From positions 3,606,142 through 3,670,141 of the forward strand of contig JAEVLN010000005.1 of NCBI GenBank assembly GCA_018350325.1: a stretch of DNA of 64,000 bases, in the 5' to 3' direction. Both the position numbers and the translations under genes were made by a program. Of this stretch, positions 22,807 through 34,106 are shown one piece after another. The notes beneath the pieces are model-generated. The model made no database searches. It saw only the letters and a list, made by a program, of their open reading frames with translations, and was not told where the DNA came from. This DNA comes from Globodera rostochiensis (lineage: Eukaryota; Nematoda; Chromadorea; Rhabditida; Heteroderidae). Positions within the stretch are counted from its first letter, which is position 1. Every line of letters starts with the position of its first letter.

Positions 22807-23234
22807 ACCTTTCACATTCCTAAAAAGTAGATACCGGAATTTAATGACCGGATTCGGAAAAAAATTTATATTGTTTTTTTTGCCCACTGAAGAAAATGCT
22901 GAATGTTTTGAGAAAAAAATGTTTTATGAGCAATATCCACACCCGACCCCTGACATGGTCAACCCCGGCCTCCACGACCCCAACTGGGGGACGGTTTGGT
23001 TTGTAATTGGCTTGATTGACGTGACACTGGTCAGATAAAGCATTGAATAATTTTATTTAAAAAAAATCGTAAATTTAGGCTTTTTGTTATGTTTTACTAA
23101 AAACTTTTGGGTTTTGTACAAATTTTGGGTTTTGCCAGACCAAAAAAAAACCAAAACCAAAATAAACCCAATATTATTGACCAAATTTTGTTTGGGTCCA
23201 ACTTTCCGGTCTCTACTTATTACTCAACCCAATA

Positions 23235-23615
23235 GTTAATTCCTGTTTTATCTATCAACTCAACTTTTTTAAATATAAATATCAGATTGGTAACAATCCC
23301 AATTTAGTTTTTGAAAAAAATGGCGGAATTAAAAAAGTAGCCAAACCAAAAAAAGGTTGTATTTGAAACTTTGAAAAATGTCCGAATTCGCGTTCGGAGG
23401 TCGACATTCGCAAAACCCGAGCTCTGATTCGTGCCCTACGTTTATATGTACCCTAGAAAACATTATAAACGCCAAAGTTTTAGCATTTTTTTTCAGTCGG
23501 GCCCTCAATTCTTCATGATTGCCGCAAATTTTTCCCAGAACTTAAATTGAGATTGTTACAAATCTGACTTTTTATATTTAAAACATTTGAGTTGATAGAT
23601 AAAACAGGAATTAAC
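23235..23615. mobile_element. MITE with 75-bp inverted ends and TA duplication
   Basis: Begins GTTAATTCCTGTTTTATC and ends with the complement. The arms match for about 75 bp, and TA flanks both sides (23233-23234 and 23616-23617). It abuts the mariner, with the TA shared between them. TA duplication indicates the Tc1/mariner superfamily. Confidence 0.85.
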
Positions 23616-23954
23616 TATGAACTGCTCTCCCCGGGCTCCCCTATTTAAGGCTCCCGTTCTTGCCCCATCGGGCATGCTTCCAACTGACCCAAAAGTCCTG
23701 CACCACTTTTCAAATTTATATATCTCATGTCAATCTTAACAAAATTTTATAATTTTATACTCATTTTGTAGCCCATTCAATTCTCTATCATCTCATTTAA
23801 ACGCGATTCAATAATATCCCTAACTAACAATGAAATTTCCGATTCAAAAATTTCCACCCTTTTTTGGGTCAAAAAAGCACCGCCACTCAAACACTAAAAA
23901 AATTCCGGTAACCAAAAAACGCATTTAAAATCCAAATAAATTATGTAGGGAGCA

Positions 23955-24250
23955 TGGGACAACTAAGGACCTCAAACGTAGTGGAAGACCCCGGCCAGTG
24001 AACAACTCCTTGACCCGTTACTCATCAAATTGGGCGTGGACCAAAACTCAAGGATTTCAATGCTTAAAATGACACAAGATACTGGCCTGAAGAGAGACAC
24101 AGTCAAACGAAACGCCGTAGGTGAGCTGGGAGTTAGGCCTTGCAAACTGCAAAAGCACAACTTCTGATCGAACCGATTAAAAAAGTTAGGGTTCAAAGAA
24201 TTTGACTGGTTTTCCTGCGGCACGCAGCTCAGGACAAACTTTTTAAGGGT
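23955..24250 (+). pseudogene. Tc1-like transposase N-terminal relic
   Basis: Shifting frames, the plus strand reads GRPRPVNN, then RISMLKMTQDTGLKRDTVKR and LGVRPCKLQKHN. This matches the paired HTH region of Tc1-type transposases (an RKMA..G.S..TV.R pattern, then LGL..YKLQK). Stops and frameshifts are present, and no catalytic domain follows. Confidence 0.6.
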
Positions 24251-24299
24251 TGAAAATTTTTTCACTGTCAAAGCGCACACAACCACCAAAATGACGAAA

Positions 24300-24922
24300 T
24301 ATGGGCTCCAGAATCTCCTCTTTCCAATGCCATTGGACTCATTCTCTTCACCCCCTCTTCTCTTTTGGTTTGGGGATGAATTACCAATTCTTTGATTTTT
24401 GTGGAAAATGGGGTTGAAATCACTAAAAACTAATACATGGAGGAAATTCTCAATGCGTCGTGAATGCTTATCTCTATGAAATGTTATGTATGAGAAATCA
24501 AACTATTTTTGCTAATGTAATGGGTAGAGCGCAAATTTTTATTTTTTAAAATGTTTTTTTGTAGAATAGGGAATCACGAGAGAAGCCCATAGGCATTCTT
24601 GAGAAAAATGCAATTTTTAGGCATTTTTACGAAAATTTTTGATAAGTTTAATACAGGTTTTTAAAAGAATTTCATTATCTTTTTAGAAATTTTGGTTTTC
24701 TGATTTACCAGAATTTATGGTCATTTGGGCACCAGAATTCTGTTTTCTGGTTTTTAAAAGGGCCACCAGAATTCTGGTTTCTGATTTTGTTTTGCAACCA
24801 GAATTCTGATCAAGTTATGGGGGGAGGGTCGGCGGTGACGATAGGCGCTGCCGGGGAAATTTTTACAAAAATCGGCAATTTTTGTTAAGAAAATTGAAAG
24901 CGAAAATTGAGGAGACATTCAT
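24300..24922. repeat. Repeat-derived intergenic DNA
   Basis: Contains repeated CCAGAATTCTGGTTTCTG words around 24705-24815 and hairpin copy 6 at 24830-24854. No gene was seen. Confidence 0.5.
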
Positions 24923-25979
24923 TCAAATGCTCCCCAAATTTGAGTTCCCAATTTGATGAACATTTGAGCCGGAGGCATTCACTTCCACAGAATGTCCATC
25001 GACAGAATTTGGATGCATTTGCTGTCGTTCAAATTCCTTTTTCCATCTAAACAAAGTGACTTTTCCAATTTTCAACATTTTGGCAATGTCCTCGTCACTA
25101 ATTTTTGGATTTTGGCCTTTAATTTCATAATAACGTTTCATTAATTCCTTTTGTTCGCTGTCGGAGTATTTATTTGGCGCTGAAAAGAATTTTTAATGAA
25201 TATAAATAAATTAATAAATTTGGTTCAAATTACTCACTGGTTTGGCCAAGTTCTTTTTTCCATCTGGAAATTGTTCTATCACTGAGGCCCAATTCTTTTG
25301 CGACAGTTTTATCTAATTCATTTTTATAAGAGTTTTTGAATCCGTCCCGCTTTAACTCGGTTTTCATTTGATCATATTTCTCTACCAAATTTTTTCGATC
25401 ATCTTCAGAGTTTTTTCGGCATAAGCCAAATTCTTTTTTCCATTCATATATTTTTTTGCGATTGACTTTTAAATGTTTAGCAATTTTTTCCTCAATTTGA
25501 ACCCATTCTTTTTTTGAATATTTCCCTTTTTGCTTAAATTCGTCTTTCATTGCGTGGAATTCGTCGATAATATAACGTTTTCGCTCATCTTCAGCAATAT
25601 TTTCTTCGACATTTTTGGCTTTATCAAAGTGATCAGACTCTGTGAAAGGAAAATTCCGATCAGTTGAATTGGGTTCAATTTGTCCAAGCTGATCAGTTGA
25701 ATTGGGTTCAATTTGTCCAAGCTGATCAGTTGAATTGGGTTCAATTTGTCCAATTTGGGTGTTCTGTCGGTCGATTTGGTGATGGACATTTTGTCCAAAG
25801 TTTGTTGGCGCCGGCATTTTCAAATCTTCGGCTTCACCTTTGTCCCACCAGCCTTCTCCGAATATTTCTTCAAATGTTTTGGGAGGCGTTTCCTCCAATT
25901 TTACTTTTACAGATTCGGCTTTTTCGATTAAATTTGTTGCAAATAAAGCCATCGAAATTAAAATCCAAAATTCTTCCAT
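24923..25979 (-). CDS. Secreted triple-HTH repeat protein, copy D
   Basis: Exons 25979-25238 and 25179-24923 give 332 aa. It has three perfect NST repeats. The signal peptide is the same as in copy B (MEEFWILISMALFATNLIEK). HTH 2 begins with DQMKTELKRDG, and HTH 3 reads IAKMLKIGKVTLFRWKK. The tail is altered to SGSNVHQIGNSNLGSI. The upstream flank carries AAATGCCAATTC on the gene strand. ATGCCA is the word reported as a dorsal-gland promoter box in potato cyst nematodes. It appears intact. Confidence 0.82.
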
Positions 25980-26741
25980 TTTATTCGGGCAAAATAAGTG
26001 AGATTTATATGCGATTTCAATTAATTTTATATTTAAACGTAAAATTCGATATGGAAAATGTCAATTATTTTGATGTTGAAGAATTTCTGTAAAAATAATA
26101 AATATTCAGAAATTTTTACAAATATGTATTAATAAAATTATTTAGCTTTGATATATTAAAAGTAATAAATGACAGCCCACACTTGAATTGGCATTTACAT
26201 AAATCATATTCTTTAATAATATAGCCTAAATCTTTGTTAACCAGGACCAAATCAATATTTCTGACATCTCGTAATCATTTTTCCTTCATCCAAAATTAGG
26301 AAATCGAATGAATTTTGAAGAAGCATAAAATTTTTTACATTTCGGCATTTTGAATCTCAAGCAGTACCAGCAAAGCTTGGCCAGCCTTGATAAAAGTTAC
26401 AGTGCCATTCTTGATTCTGGCACATTAATAATGTCCACGCGCCCCCGGAGGGGCCGAGCGCAGAAAAAGGTCCTTTTTGCAATTCGAAAATTGTATGTTT
26501 GCTCACAAGTTGTGCACAGTGTGTGGTATAAATTACAGAAAATTGCGTGTGGCATTTTTAGGGAACAAATTTTGTGGGGTGATCGATGGTCAGCGAACTG
26601 ATCGTTGACCGCCCAAAACCAATTCCATTCAATTCCGCCGCATTTCATCCGTCCGTTTGTGCCGGCCTGCCGCGTGTTCATTGTCCTGCAAATCCCCAGC
26701 CTAAACAAAAGATTTTTGGATGAATGCTTTGCAAAAAATGC

Positions 26742-26954
26742 TCAATTTTTTGAATTTTTAAAAAAAAACGCGGCACCTCGGCCCCAGCCGCCACGCCAAC
26801 CGCCCCACGGACCACCGCCCCAACGACCGCTCCAGCCGCCCCAACGACCGCCCCACGGGCCACCGCCCCAGCCCCACTGGGCCGAGGCGTGGTCAATGAG
26901 CGCGCAAGCGCAGAACAACACGATCAAGATGATCAGCAGAAGGAGACGGGACAT
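26742..26954 (-). CDS. Secreted Gly/Trp-rich peptide (NLP/CNC-like)
   Basis: A 70-codon ORF with a clear signal peptide (MSRLLLLIILIVLFCACAL..ASA), then QWGWGGGPWGGRWGGWSGRW and further GGW/GRW repeats. This composition is that of nematode neuropeptide-like or caenacin antimicrobial peptides (QWGYGGYG type) made in the epidermis. A TTTTTAG acceptor lies about 17 nt upstream of the ATG, consistent with trans-splicing. After GWGRG the ORF runs into low-quality FFFKNSKN. A GAG|GTGCCG donor at that point could end the exon, so the C-terminus is uncertain. Confidence 0.68.
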   Translation of the reverse strand: MSRLLLLIILIVLFCACALIDHASAQWGWGGGPWGGRWGGWSGRWGGGPWGGWRGGWGRGAAFFFKNSKN

Positions 26955-28560
26955 TTTGCAATGTGTTTTTTGCTAAAAATCAGCGTTTAGTTAGCGAAAA
27001 AGCCATGTTAGGCGTAAAACAAAAGGCCAATGTAGGCGATTCGAAGTCAATCATTGGCTGTGTCCAGTGTCCGTGATCGGGAAGCGACAGAGGGCACCGG
27101 TTTTCGGGAACCAAAAATCCCGGGATTTCCATATTTGGGGACGCTGGATCTTGATTTCGACAAGCACAACTGTTTTAGAGGGGTGGATAGACTCAAATCT
27201 TTATTTGAACCTGATGTTTGTGATCAGATCCAAGGCCAGGAGGGTCTGATCAATTTGATCGCACAACCTTCTGGATAAGATCACACGCTTTAATAAGGGG
27301 CTTTAAACAAATTTTGGAAATCGAAACTCAGTGGCTTAAATTTTCGTAAAACGTGGGAAAGCGAATTGAGATAAATGGATGTGAATGGAGATGGGCACCG
27401 TCCTTTTATAAGCGCTCGACAAAAGCGGCAATGGGTGGCGGTTTGAAGGGCGGCGAACTGTGTGTACGGTGGGTGCCGCCCGAGGCAACGACGGACGACA
27501 CCGCCGATCGGTCATCCGCCCGATCGGAGTGATTATATGAGCAGCTGAACGCGCTGATGCCGTCGAAGGCGTTCGGAGCATCATCATCCGGGAGAGATCT
27601 CCGATTGCAAAACGAATGGATAGGCGATGGTTCGGGGATGACTGACATTGATCAGAAATGTTTTATCGGTGAAAAAGATAATGCGTGATCAGGGTAACAA
27701 CGATGTTGAATTTTGATCGGGCATGTCGGGGGAGAAAAAGATTTGCTCCAGGGGGCATGGGCACCCAATCGGAGCGGGGGGGGGGGGATTTCGCCGATCG
27801 GTACCGCCACCAACGCTCACATGACTGATCGGATTTCGCGCACAATTACGCATTCATTTCAATGAAATCATAAATTTGATCGTTGTTTTCTTTTCGTGGA
27901 CACCATTTGCCGATGATCCCTTTTTTTCTTAAATTGTTCCATCATTCACTCTCCACAGATTGATATTTGATTTTGCTGCTTTGTTTTTTGGTAGAGAGAT
28001 AATTCAATGATCAGAAAAAGGTGTTGAGGACCGATCGAGATTTTGGGATTTTGGCCAAGAAGCTCGATTGATCCGATCTTCAATTAGAATTGCAATTTCG
28101 TCTTTTTTTTGTTTGGTTGAGACGTTTGTTGCCTAAATCGCTTTTTATGAAAATTTTGAAAAATGACAAGCAATTTTTTAGCAGCGTATTTTTATTGTAA
28201 AAAAGCGCTGTTTTGTCAAGAAAATGTGCCGATTTTGGCAAAACTTTCACACTCGTTTAGAAGACTTTTATAACAATCGCAAAAAAAATTATAAAAATTA
28301 AAGGAACTTAGTTGACCGTGTTCAAAATGCTAATGAAACAACAACACCGGGGGGCATCATATACTAATTGCGGCACTTTTACGCCCACATGTCATAAATG
28401 CCAAAGGCATTTGCTCAAGAGGCACCAAAAAGTCTCAAAATAAGTAGACAACTGCTCATTAAGAGAAGGTGCTCGATCCTGAAGTACAATTGGCACGATT
28501 ACAGTACATCTTCTTAGTGGTTTCCGGCGCAAAATTTTTGCGCTAAATATTTTATTAATT
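26955..28560. other. Intergenic, GATC-rich, one possible exon
   Basis: GATCGG/GATCAG words recur from 27180 to 28080. Poly-G occurs near 27778-27787. Apart from the weak ORF at 27406-27648, nothing coding was supported. Confidence 0.4.
27406..27648 (-). CDS. Possible exon, unrecognised
   Basis: An 80-codon ORF rich in Ser, Pro, Asp and His, starting MSVIPEPSPIHSF and ending AFVERL. Its higher GC content compared with its flanks is the only support. It could be the last exon of a minus-strand gene. Confidence 0.25.
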   Translation of the reverse strand: MSVIPEPSPIHSFCNRRSLPDDDAPNAFDGISAFSCSYNHSDRADDRSAVSSVVASGGTHRTHSSPPFKPPPIAAFVERL

Positions 28561-28593
28561 TTTAAAAATCAGAGGTCATTTTGCCCAAATAAA

Positions 28594-29184
28594 ATGGAAA
28601 AGTTTTGGATTTTAATTTTTGTGTCATTCTTTACAACAAATTCACTGGACAAAGCCGAATCCGTACAATTGGAGGAATTGGAAGAATTGCCACTCCAAAC
28701 ATTTGACGAATTATTCGTAGATGAATGGTGGGACAACGGCGAAGCCGAAGATTTGGAAACGCCGGCGCCAACAAACTTTGGACAAAATGTCCCTCACCAA
28801 ATCGACCGACAGAACACCCAAATTGGACAAATTGAACCCAATTCAACTGATCAGAATCCTCCTATCACAGAGTCTGATCACTCTGGACAAATTGAACCCA
28901 ATTCAACTGATCAGGATCCTCCTATCACAGAGTTTGATCACTCTGGACAAATTGAACCCAATTCAACTGATCAGAATCCTCCTATCACAGAGTCTGATCA
29001 CTCTGGACAAATTGAACCCAATTCAACTAATCAGGATCCTCCTCTCACAGAGTCTGATCACTGTGATAATGCCAAAAATGGCGAAGAACAGAACGACGAA
29101 AATATTGCTAAAGATGAGCGAAAACGTAAAATTGTTGCCAAATTCCAAGAAATTAATGAATTTAAGAAAAAAGGAAAATATTAA
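28594..29184 (+). pseudogene. Triple-HTH family copy E, truncated
   Basis: It keeps the signal peptide (MEKFWILIFVSFFTTNSLDK), the acidic block (VDEWWDNGE) and four long repeats of 21 residues in which the NST unit alternates with DPPITESDHSGQ. The frame then stops just where HTH 1 should begin (NEFKKKGKY, stop). No HTH modules or exon 2 follow. It is either a pseudogene or a short repeat-only secreted form of 196 aa. Confidence 0.75.
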
Positions 29185-29698
29185 AATTCTGAAATCAGCT
29201 AGTAATTTCTTTCTATTTCTTCGGCTGTATCCGCAGCAGAACGCTTTTCATTTTTATAAACTTTTAAACAATTTCAATATTTTTTAATTTTCGATGTTAC
29301 AAAGTCCATCTTTTGTAAAAAAGCATTTTTCTTTCAACGGATTGTGGAAAGTTGTTATCGATCAGATCGCTAACAGATTAAAACAGGACAATGCGTCAGT
29401 GAGAATGACCGACTAAACGAGATAATATGTTTTTAATTAAGAAATGATTTTATTTTTTGGTATTTTTAACGAAAAATTTCGTGTCAGGACAAAATGCTAA
29501 CCACAGGCCTAAGTGGCAAGAAAAAATGATTTGGGGTTGAGTTTTTTTTTATATTCTCGATTTTTTTCACGGGTATCGAACTAAAGTACACCCAAATCAA
29601 ATTTGCTGATTTCTATGGAATGTACAACGGAGGGTAAATAAATAATATTTATTTTTCAACATCAAAGTTTTGGATGTAGTCCGTAAAGGCTTTGATTG

Positions 29699-29943
29699 CA
29701 GGGATGCCAGAATGCCCTTTATTAATGGCAAATGCCATTATTTTGAAAATTTGCCATTTCTCCACACTTGCCATTATTTTGCCATTTCTTGGAACTTTGG
29801 GGAAAATTTTCATTTTTTTGAGGGCAAAATCACAGGATTTGTCGGAGATAGTGCTCCTCGTTTTTCGGACCCCTCGATGCCATTACAATGCCATTTCTTA
29901 GAAACGTTTGCCATCTTTTCTTGTTGGTGATCTGGCATCCCTG
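29699..29943. mobile_element. Non-autonomous hAT-like element (245 bp)
   Basis: Inverted ends CAGGGATGCCAGA and TCTGGCATCCCTG with a perfect 8-bp duplication TTTGATTG (29691-29698 and 29944-29951). The interior repeats TTTGCCATT. Confidence 0.9.
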
Positions 29944-30275
29944 TTTGATTGTCTCCATTTGAGACAATTGATTCAGTGTTTTCATTGATTTGAATTACAA
30001 GCCGATTGATCCGTTTACTTAACAAAAAAAATCTGAGCGTCAATAGTTGCCAGGTTGGCATTTACATCCCCGGCTGACCGGTTGATCGCATCAAAATTTG
30101 ACTTTACCTTACGACTGAGATGCCTGAGATTGGAAGTGGACGAGATCGTTGAGCGCCCTTTCTACGTCTCTGACTGATACTTTCTTTAGTCTTTCCGACC
30201 CAAAAGATCTCTAATTTCATGCTCTTTGTTTTCAAAAATTTCGCTCCAATAAAAGAACAATTCCAAGTTGGGCAC

Positions 30276-30520
30276 CCTAAGCCAACGAACCTCTAAGCTC
30301 AGGGTGGCTTAGGCCTAAGCCTAACGCGCCCCTAAGCTCAGGGTGGCTTAGGCCTAAGCCTAACAGGCCCCTAAGCTCAGGGTGGCTTTGGCCTAAGCCT
30401 AACGCGCCCCTAAGCTCAGGGTGGCTTAGGCCTAAGCCTAACAGGCCCCTAAGCTCAGGGTGGCTTTGGCCTAAGCCTAACGGGCCCCTATGCTCAGGGT
30501 GGCTTAGGCCTAAGCAAATG
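30276..30520. repeat. 39-bp minisatellite with TTAGGC/GCCTAA motifs
   Basis: About six units of CTCAGGGTGGCTTAGGCC followed by TAAGCCTAACGCGCCCCTAAG. They alternate between two variants (CGCGCC and CAGGCC), giving a 78-bp higher-order period. Confidence 0.92.
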
Positions 30521-30721
30521 GGCAAAATTTCCTAATTGTAATGAGAGAAATAAAAATTTTATATGCAAATTAAAGGCATTTCAGAGAAAATTTTTGAAAA
30601 AAACAGAATTTTAAAAATTTTCATTTTGTTTGGTGGCAGAATTTTTAGTTGCAAAAATGTCAATTTTTAGGGTGTAAATTCTAAGCATTTACATAAATAA
30701 TTAGTTCCATTCCATGAAATT

Positions 30722-31717
30722 TTAATCAGACGATACACTATTTGAAAAAATTTGCGTGAAAAATCTATTTTCTAACTTTGGAGCAATTTTAGTGAGCTCC
30801 GCGGCATTCTCTTCCACAGAATGTCCGTCGACAGAAAATTGCTTTTTCCATCTAACCAAAGTTCTTCCACTAATTTTCAACATTTTGGCAATGTTCTCGT
30901 CACTAATTTTAGGATTTTGGTCCTTAGTTTCATAATAAAGTTTCATTAATTCCTTTTGTTCGTTGTGGGGATGTTTATGTTGTGCTGTAAAAAAATTTTA
31001 ATTAATATAAAAATAATAAATAAAATTGGGTTCAAAATATTCACTGGTTTGGCCAAGTTTTCGTTTCCAAGCGTAAATTGTTTTAAAACTGAGGCCCAAC
31101 TTTTTTGCGACAGTTTCATCTGTTTCATCTTTATAAGAGTTTTTGAATCCGGCCCGCTTTAACTCGGCTTTCATTTGATCAAATTTTTCTATCAAATTTT
31201 CTCGCTGATTTTTTGTCTTTTTTTGACTTAGGCCAAATTCTTTTTTCCATTTGTATATTTTTTTGCGATTGACTTTTAAATGTTTAGCAATTTTCTCCTC
31301 AATTTTAGATCTTACTTTGTGATGAAAATTTCCTTTAAGTTTAAATTCGTCTTTCATTGCGTGAAATTTGGCAACAATTTTACGTTTTCGCTCGTCTTCC
31401 GCATTATTTTCGATTAAATTTGCCTTATCAGAGTGATCAGACTCTGTGAGAGGAAGATTCTGATCAGTTGAATTGGGTTCATTTTGTCCAATTTGGGTGT
31501 TCTGTCGGTCGATTTGGTGATGGACATTTTGTCCAAAGTTTGTTGGCGCCGGCGTTTTCAAATCTTCGGCTTCACCTTTGTCCCACCAGCCTTCTCCGAA
31601 TATTTCATCAAATGTTTTGAGTGACAATTCCTCCAATTTTACTTTTACGGATTCGGCTTTGTCGAGTGAATTTGTTGTGAAGAATAAGACCAAAATTAAA
31701 ATCCAAAACTCTTTCAT
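30722..31717 (-). CDS. Secreted triple-HTH repeat protein, copy F
   Basis: Exons 31717-31045 and 30984-30722 give 311 aa. Only one repeat remains and its second Ile is changed (GQNEPNSTDQ). The donor is GTGAAT instead of GTGAGT, which may weaken splicing. After ENAAE the C-terminus is replaced by unrelated residues ending SVSSD, so the family tail NVQEI..GSI is lost. All three HTH modules are present (HTH 3: IAKMLKISGRTLVRWKK, as in copy A). Confidence 0.75.
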
Positions 31718-33680
31718 TTTATTTGTGCGCTCTGAATATTTTTCCTAAATAATCATCATTTTATAAAATAACGATCAATTTTTTATTTGGGCGTAAACAA
31801 CCTCTGATTTAGGTATATGACATTTTAAATTTTATAATTTTAACATAAAGATATGGAAATTTGTGTTTAACAAAAATTCACTTAAATGTTAAATAATATT
31901 AGTCAAATCTTTACAAATTAATTAATATTATTTAGCTTTAGCAAAAAAATGATTAAAAGTAATAAATGACATACCACAATTGAAATGGGCATTCACATAA
32001 ATCATATTTCTCACCCGAAATCAATATTTTGACATTTCATAAATATTTTTTCCTAATGATAATCTTCATTTAATAAAAGTGGCGATCGATTATGAATGCT
32101 AATATTAAAAAAAATATTTTTTCCTAATGATAATCTTCATTTAATAAAAGTGGCGATCGATTATGAATGCTAATATTAAAAAAAATATTTTTTAAATAAT
32201 TTAAAATTCGCGTTGAAGGAAAAACCACATTTCCGTCGCGGGACGGGACTTGGCAATTGTGACGGTGACAATTTGCGCTCGCTTTTATTAGAGACCGGAT
32301 AATTCCCAAGGGCAATTTCTACTGAGAGTTCCTTTGTTAAAATTCCAAATATTTAAACTTCAATCCAAATCTAATCTTGATTTTCCAAGGGCATTCTTGG
32401 AAATAAGGACATTTTCAATTGTCCAAGATCGAGGGTCTATTTCCAAGGACTGCCCTTGGCATCTAAGGACGTATGGAAGTCCAGTTTTATAATAAAGTGT
32501 TAAACGCACTAACAAGGAATTGAAAAAAAATAATCTAATTCCGGAAAAGTATTCCAAAATAATAAAGAGCGCAAATGTTAAAATTTGTAAAAGGAAAATA
32601 GTTTAAGTCATTTTAATTTAATCAGATTGTTTAAATCCCCCAAATTGAATAGATGACCTTGAAAAACCCCGCTGGGATTAGTCAAAATTGTTTATTTGTT
32701 TAAAATAATAATAATTTTTATGGTTAATAATTTATTAGGTGGCATAGGCCTAAACCTAACAAACCCCTAAGCTTATTGTAGCTTAGGCCTAATTTTCCAT
32801 TTTCTGGCAACCCTAAAATTATTGATCACAATTTGACAACTTCCGGTCGCTCAATTTGGGCTTTTATGAAAAATTCATAAAAATACAAAAATATACGAAT
32901 TTTTAATTTTTTGTTAAATCCCTAAATTAGTAATTAAATTTTTCTTGTCAAGATCCTTCACAGAAATTTTTTCCTTTGCCCAATACACCATTAAAGATCA
33001 AAGTTTTCAAGAACTGCTTTCTAGTATTTTTTTTTACCTTTATCTGAAATTTTACCTGTAAAAATTGCCACTTTTTTTAGTATTTAGTCAACTATTTTCT
33101 TAAGTAAATCTTCCCCCTACTTTTCTACTAGTAGAAAAGAATTTAGAGTTGTAATTTTGCCAGAATTTTATTTTGATATGCTTAACGAATTAAATTTATT
33201 TTCTATTTAAAATTAAATAAATTCCGCTTTTAGCGGTGCATTTTTATGAGAATGAGTGCTTGATTTTTATGGTGAATTTTTTGTTGTAAAAGAAAATGTT
33301 CATTTTCGCCAGCTTTCTGGAAAGGCAAACGTCTCACCTGTTCGAACATTTGAACAATTGGTCGAAAACAAATTTTTTTTCAAAATAAAATGTTTAAGTT
33401 TTAAAAATATATTATTTATCGAAAAAAATTTTTATTTTCAAAATCATTTTTCTGTAACAAAACCGTTCAATTACATATCTGTTCGCTCTCCCGTTCGTTC
33501 TTACATGCATTTTGAATTAAACGACATTAAACAAAAAAATATTTTATTTAAAACAAAATTGTTTTTTTCAAAAATTTTTACGAATTCGGGTCCGACGTTC
33601 AGCATACGCAAGAACGGAGCTTGGATTCATGTTTTACGCACGATTTTTGTAAGGTTTTTTGAAGTATGTCAGTAGTTAGC
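31718..33680. other. AT-rich flank and repeat remnants
   Basis: Holds the copy-F 5' flank, a 70-bp direct duplication (about 32043-32195), a hAT-like end TAGAGACCGG at 32289, a stretch with TTAGGCCTAA near 32745-32790, and a segment at 33115-33310 repeated at 59420-59590. No gene was supported. Confidence 0.5.
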
Positions 33681-33714
33681 CTCCCGTGTCCGTAGCAGGT
33701 GTGAAAATAATTGA

Positions 33715-33845
33715 TTGGTTTTTTCGGGGCTGTCACTTTTGAATCACGTGCCTATGGGGCCATTTTTGGAGGGGGGGGGGGGTGATTAATTAGTTTTGAA
33801 TCCTGTGCCTATGGGGGGCCTCTTTTGGGGAGGGGGGGGGGGGGT
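33715..33845. repeat. Duplicated poly-G-containing unit
   Basis: Two copies of TTTTGAATC..GTGCCTATGGGG, each ending in a run of 12-13 G. Confidence 0.7.
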
Positions 33846-34106
33846 GATTGGGACCTCAAGTGGTGTGAGAAGCGCAGTCTCTTTGATGGTGCCATTGCAT
33901 ATTATGCCGCGGCATTGCATGATCGATGGGTGAGGGCGCCCGTGGAAGGGAGGAGATCCGAGGGGATGGAATATGTTGTTGCATATTCCATCCCTATAGA
34001 GTACAGAAGGCAGACGGGAGAATAAACAGAGAGATGGTTGTTGGAAGTGGGAAGGTATGGATGGAGACGGCTTGGGAATGGATGGGGGCAGAAGGATGAA
34101 TAATAG

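Larger units (their letters stand above)
22322..23215. mobile_element. Non-autonomous hAT-like element 2
   Basis: Ends TAGAGTCCGGA and the complement of TAGAGACCGGA. It is flanked by CTTATTAC at 22314-22321 (shared with element 1) and 23216-23223. The interior repeats AACCAAAACCAAAATAAACC in both orientations and holds a tRNA-like segment (22590-22665) and a dispersed hairpin repeat (22781). Confidence 0.85.
20040..23232. mobile_element. mariner element split by nested insertions
   Basis: The left inverted end TTGGGTTGAGTAATAAGTGC starts at 20040 after a TA. The right end, its complement, is split: GCACTTATTAC near 21372-21382 and CTCAACCCAA at 23224-23232, followed by TA. Without the 21383-23223 insert the element is about 1.35 kb, the usual mariner size. 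It carries a broken minus-strand transposase. Confidence 0.88.

Noticed and set aside
32281..32867. A complete hAT-like element with GCTTTTAT flanks
   Set aside because: TAGAGACCGG follows the left GCTTTTAT, but the right side lacks the complementary end, so the matching flank is probably chance.
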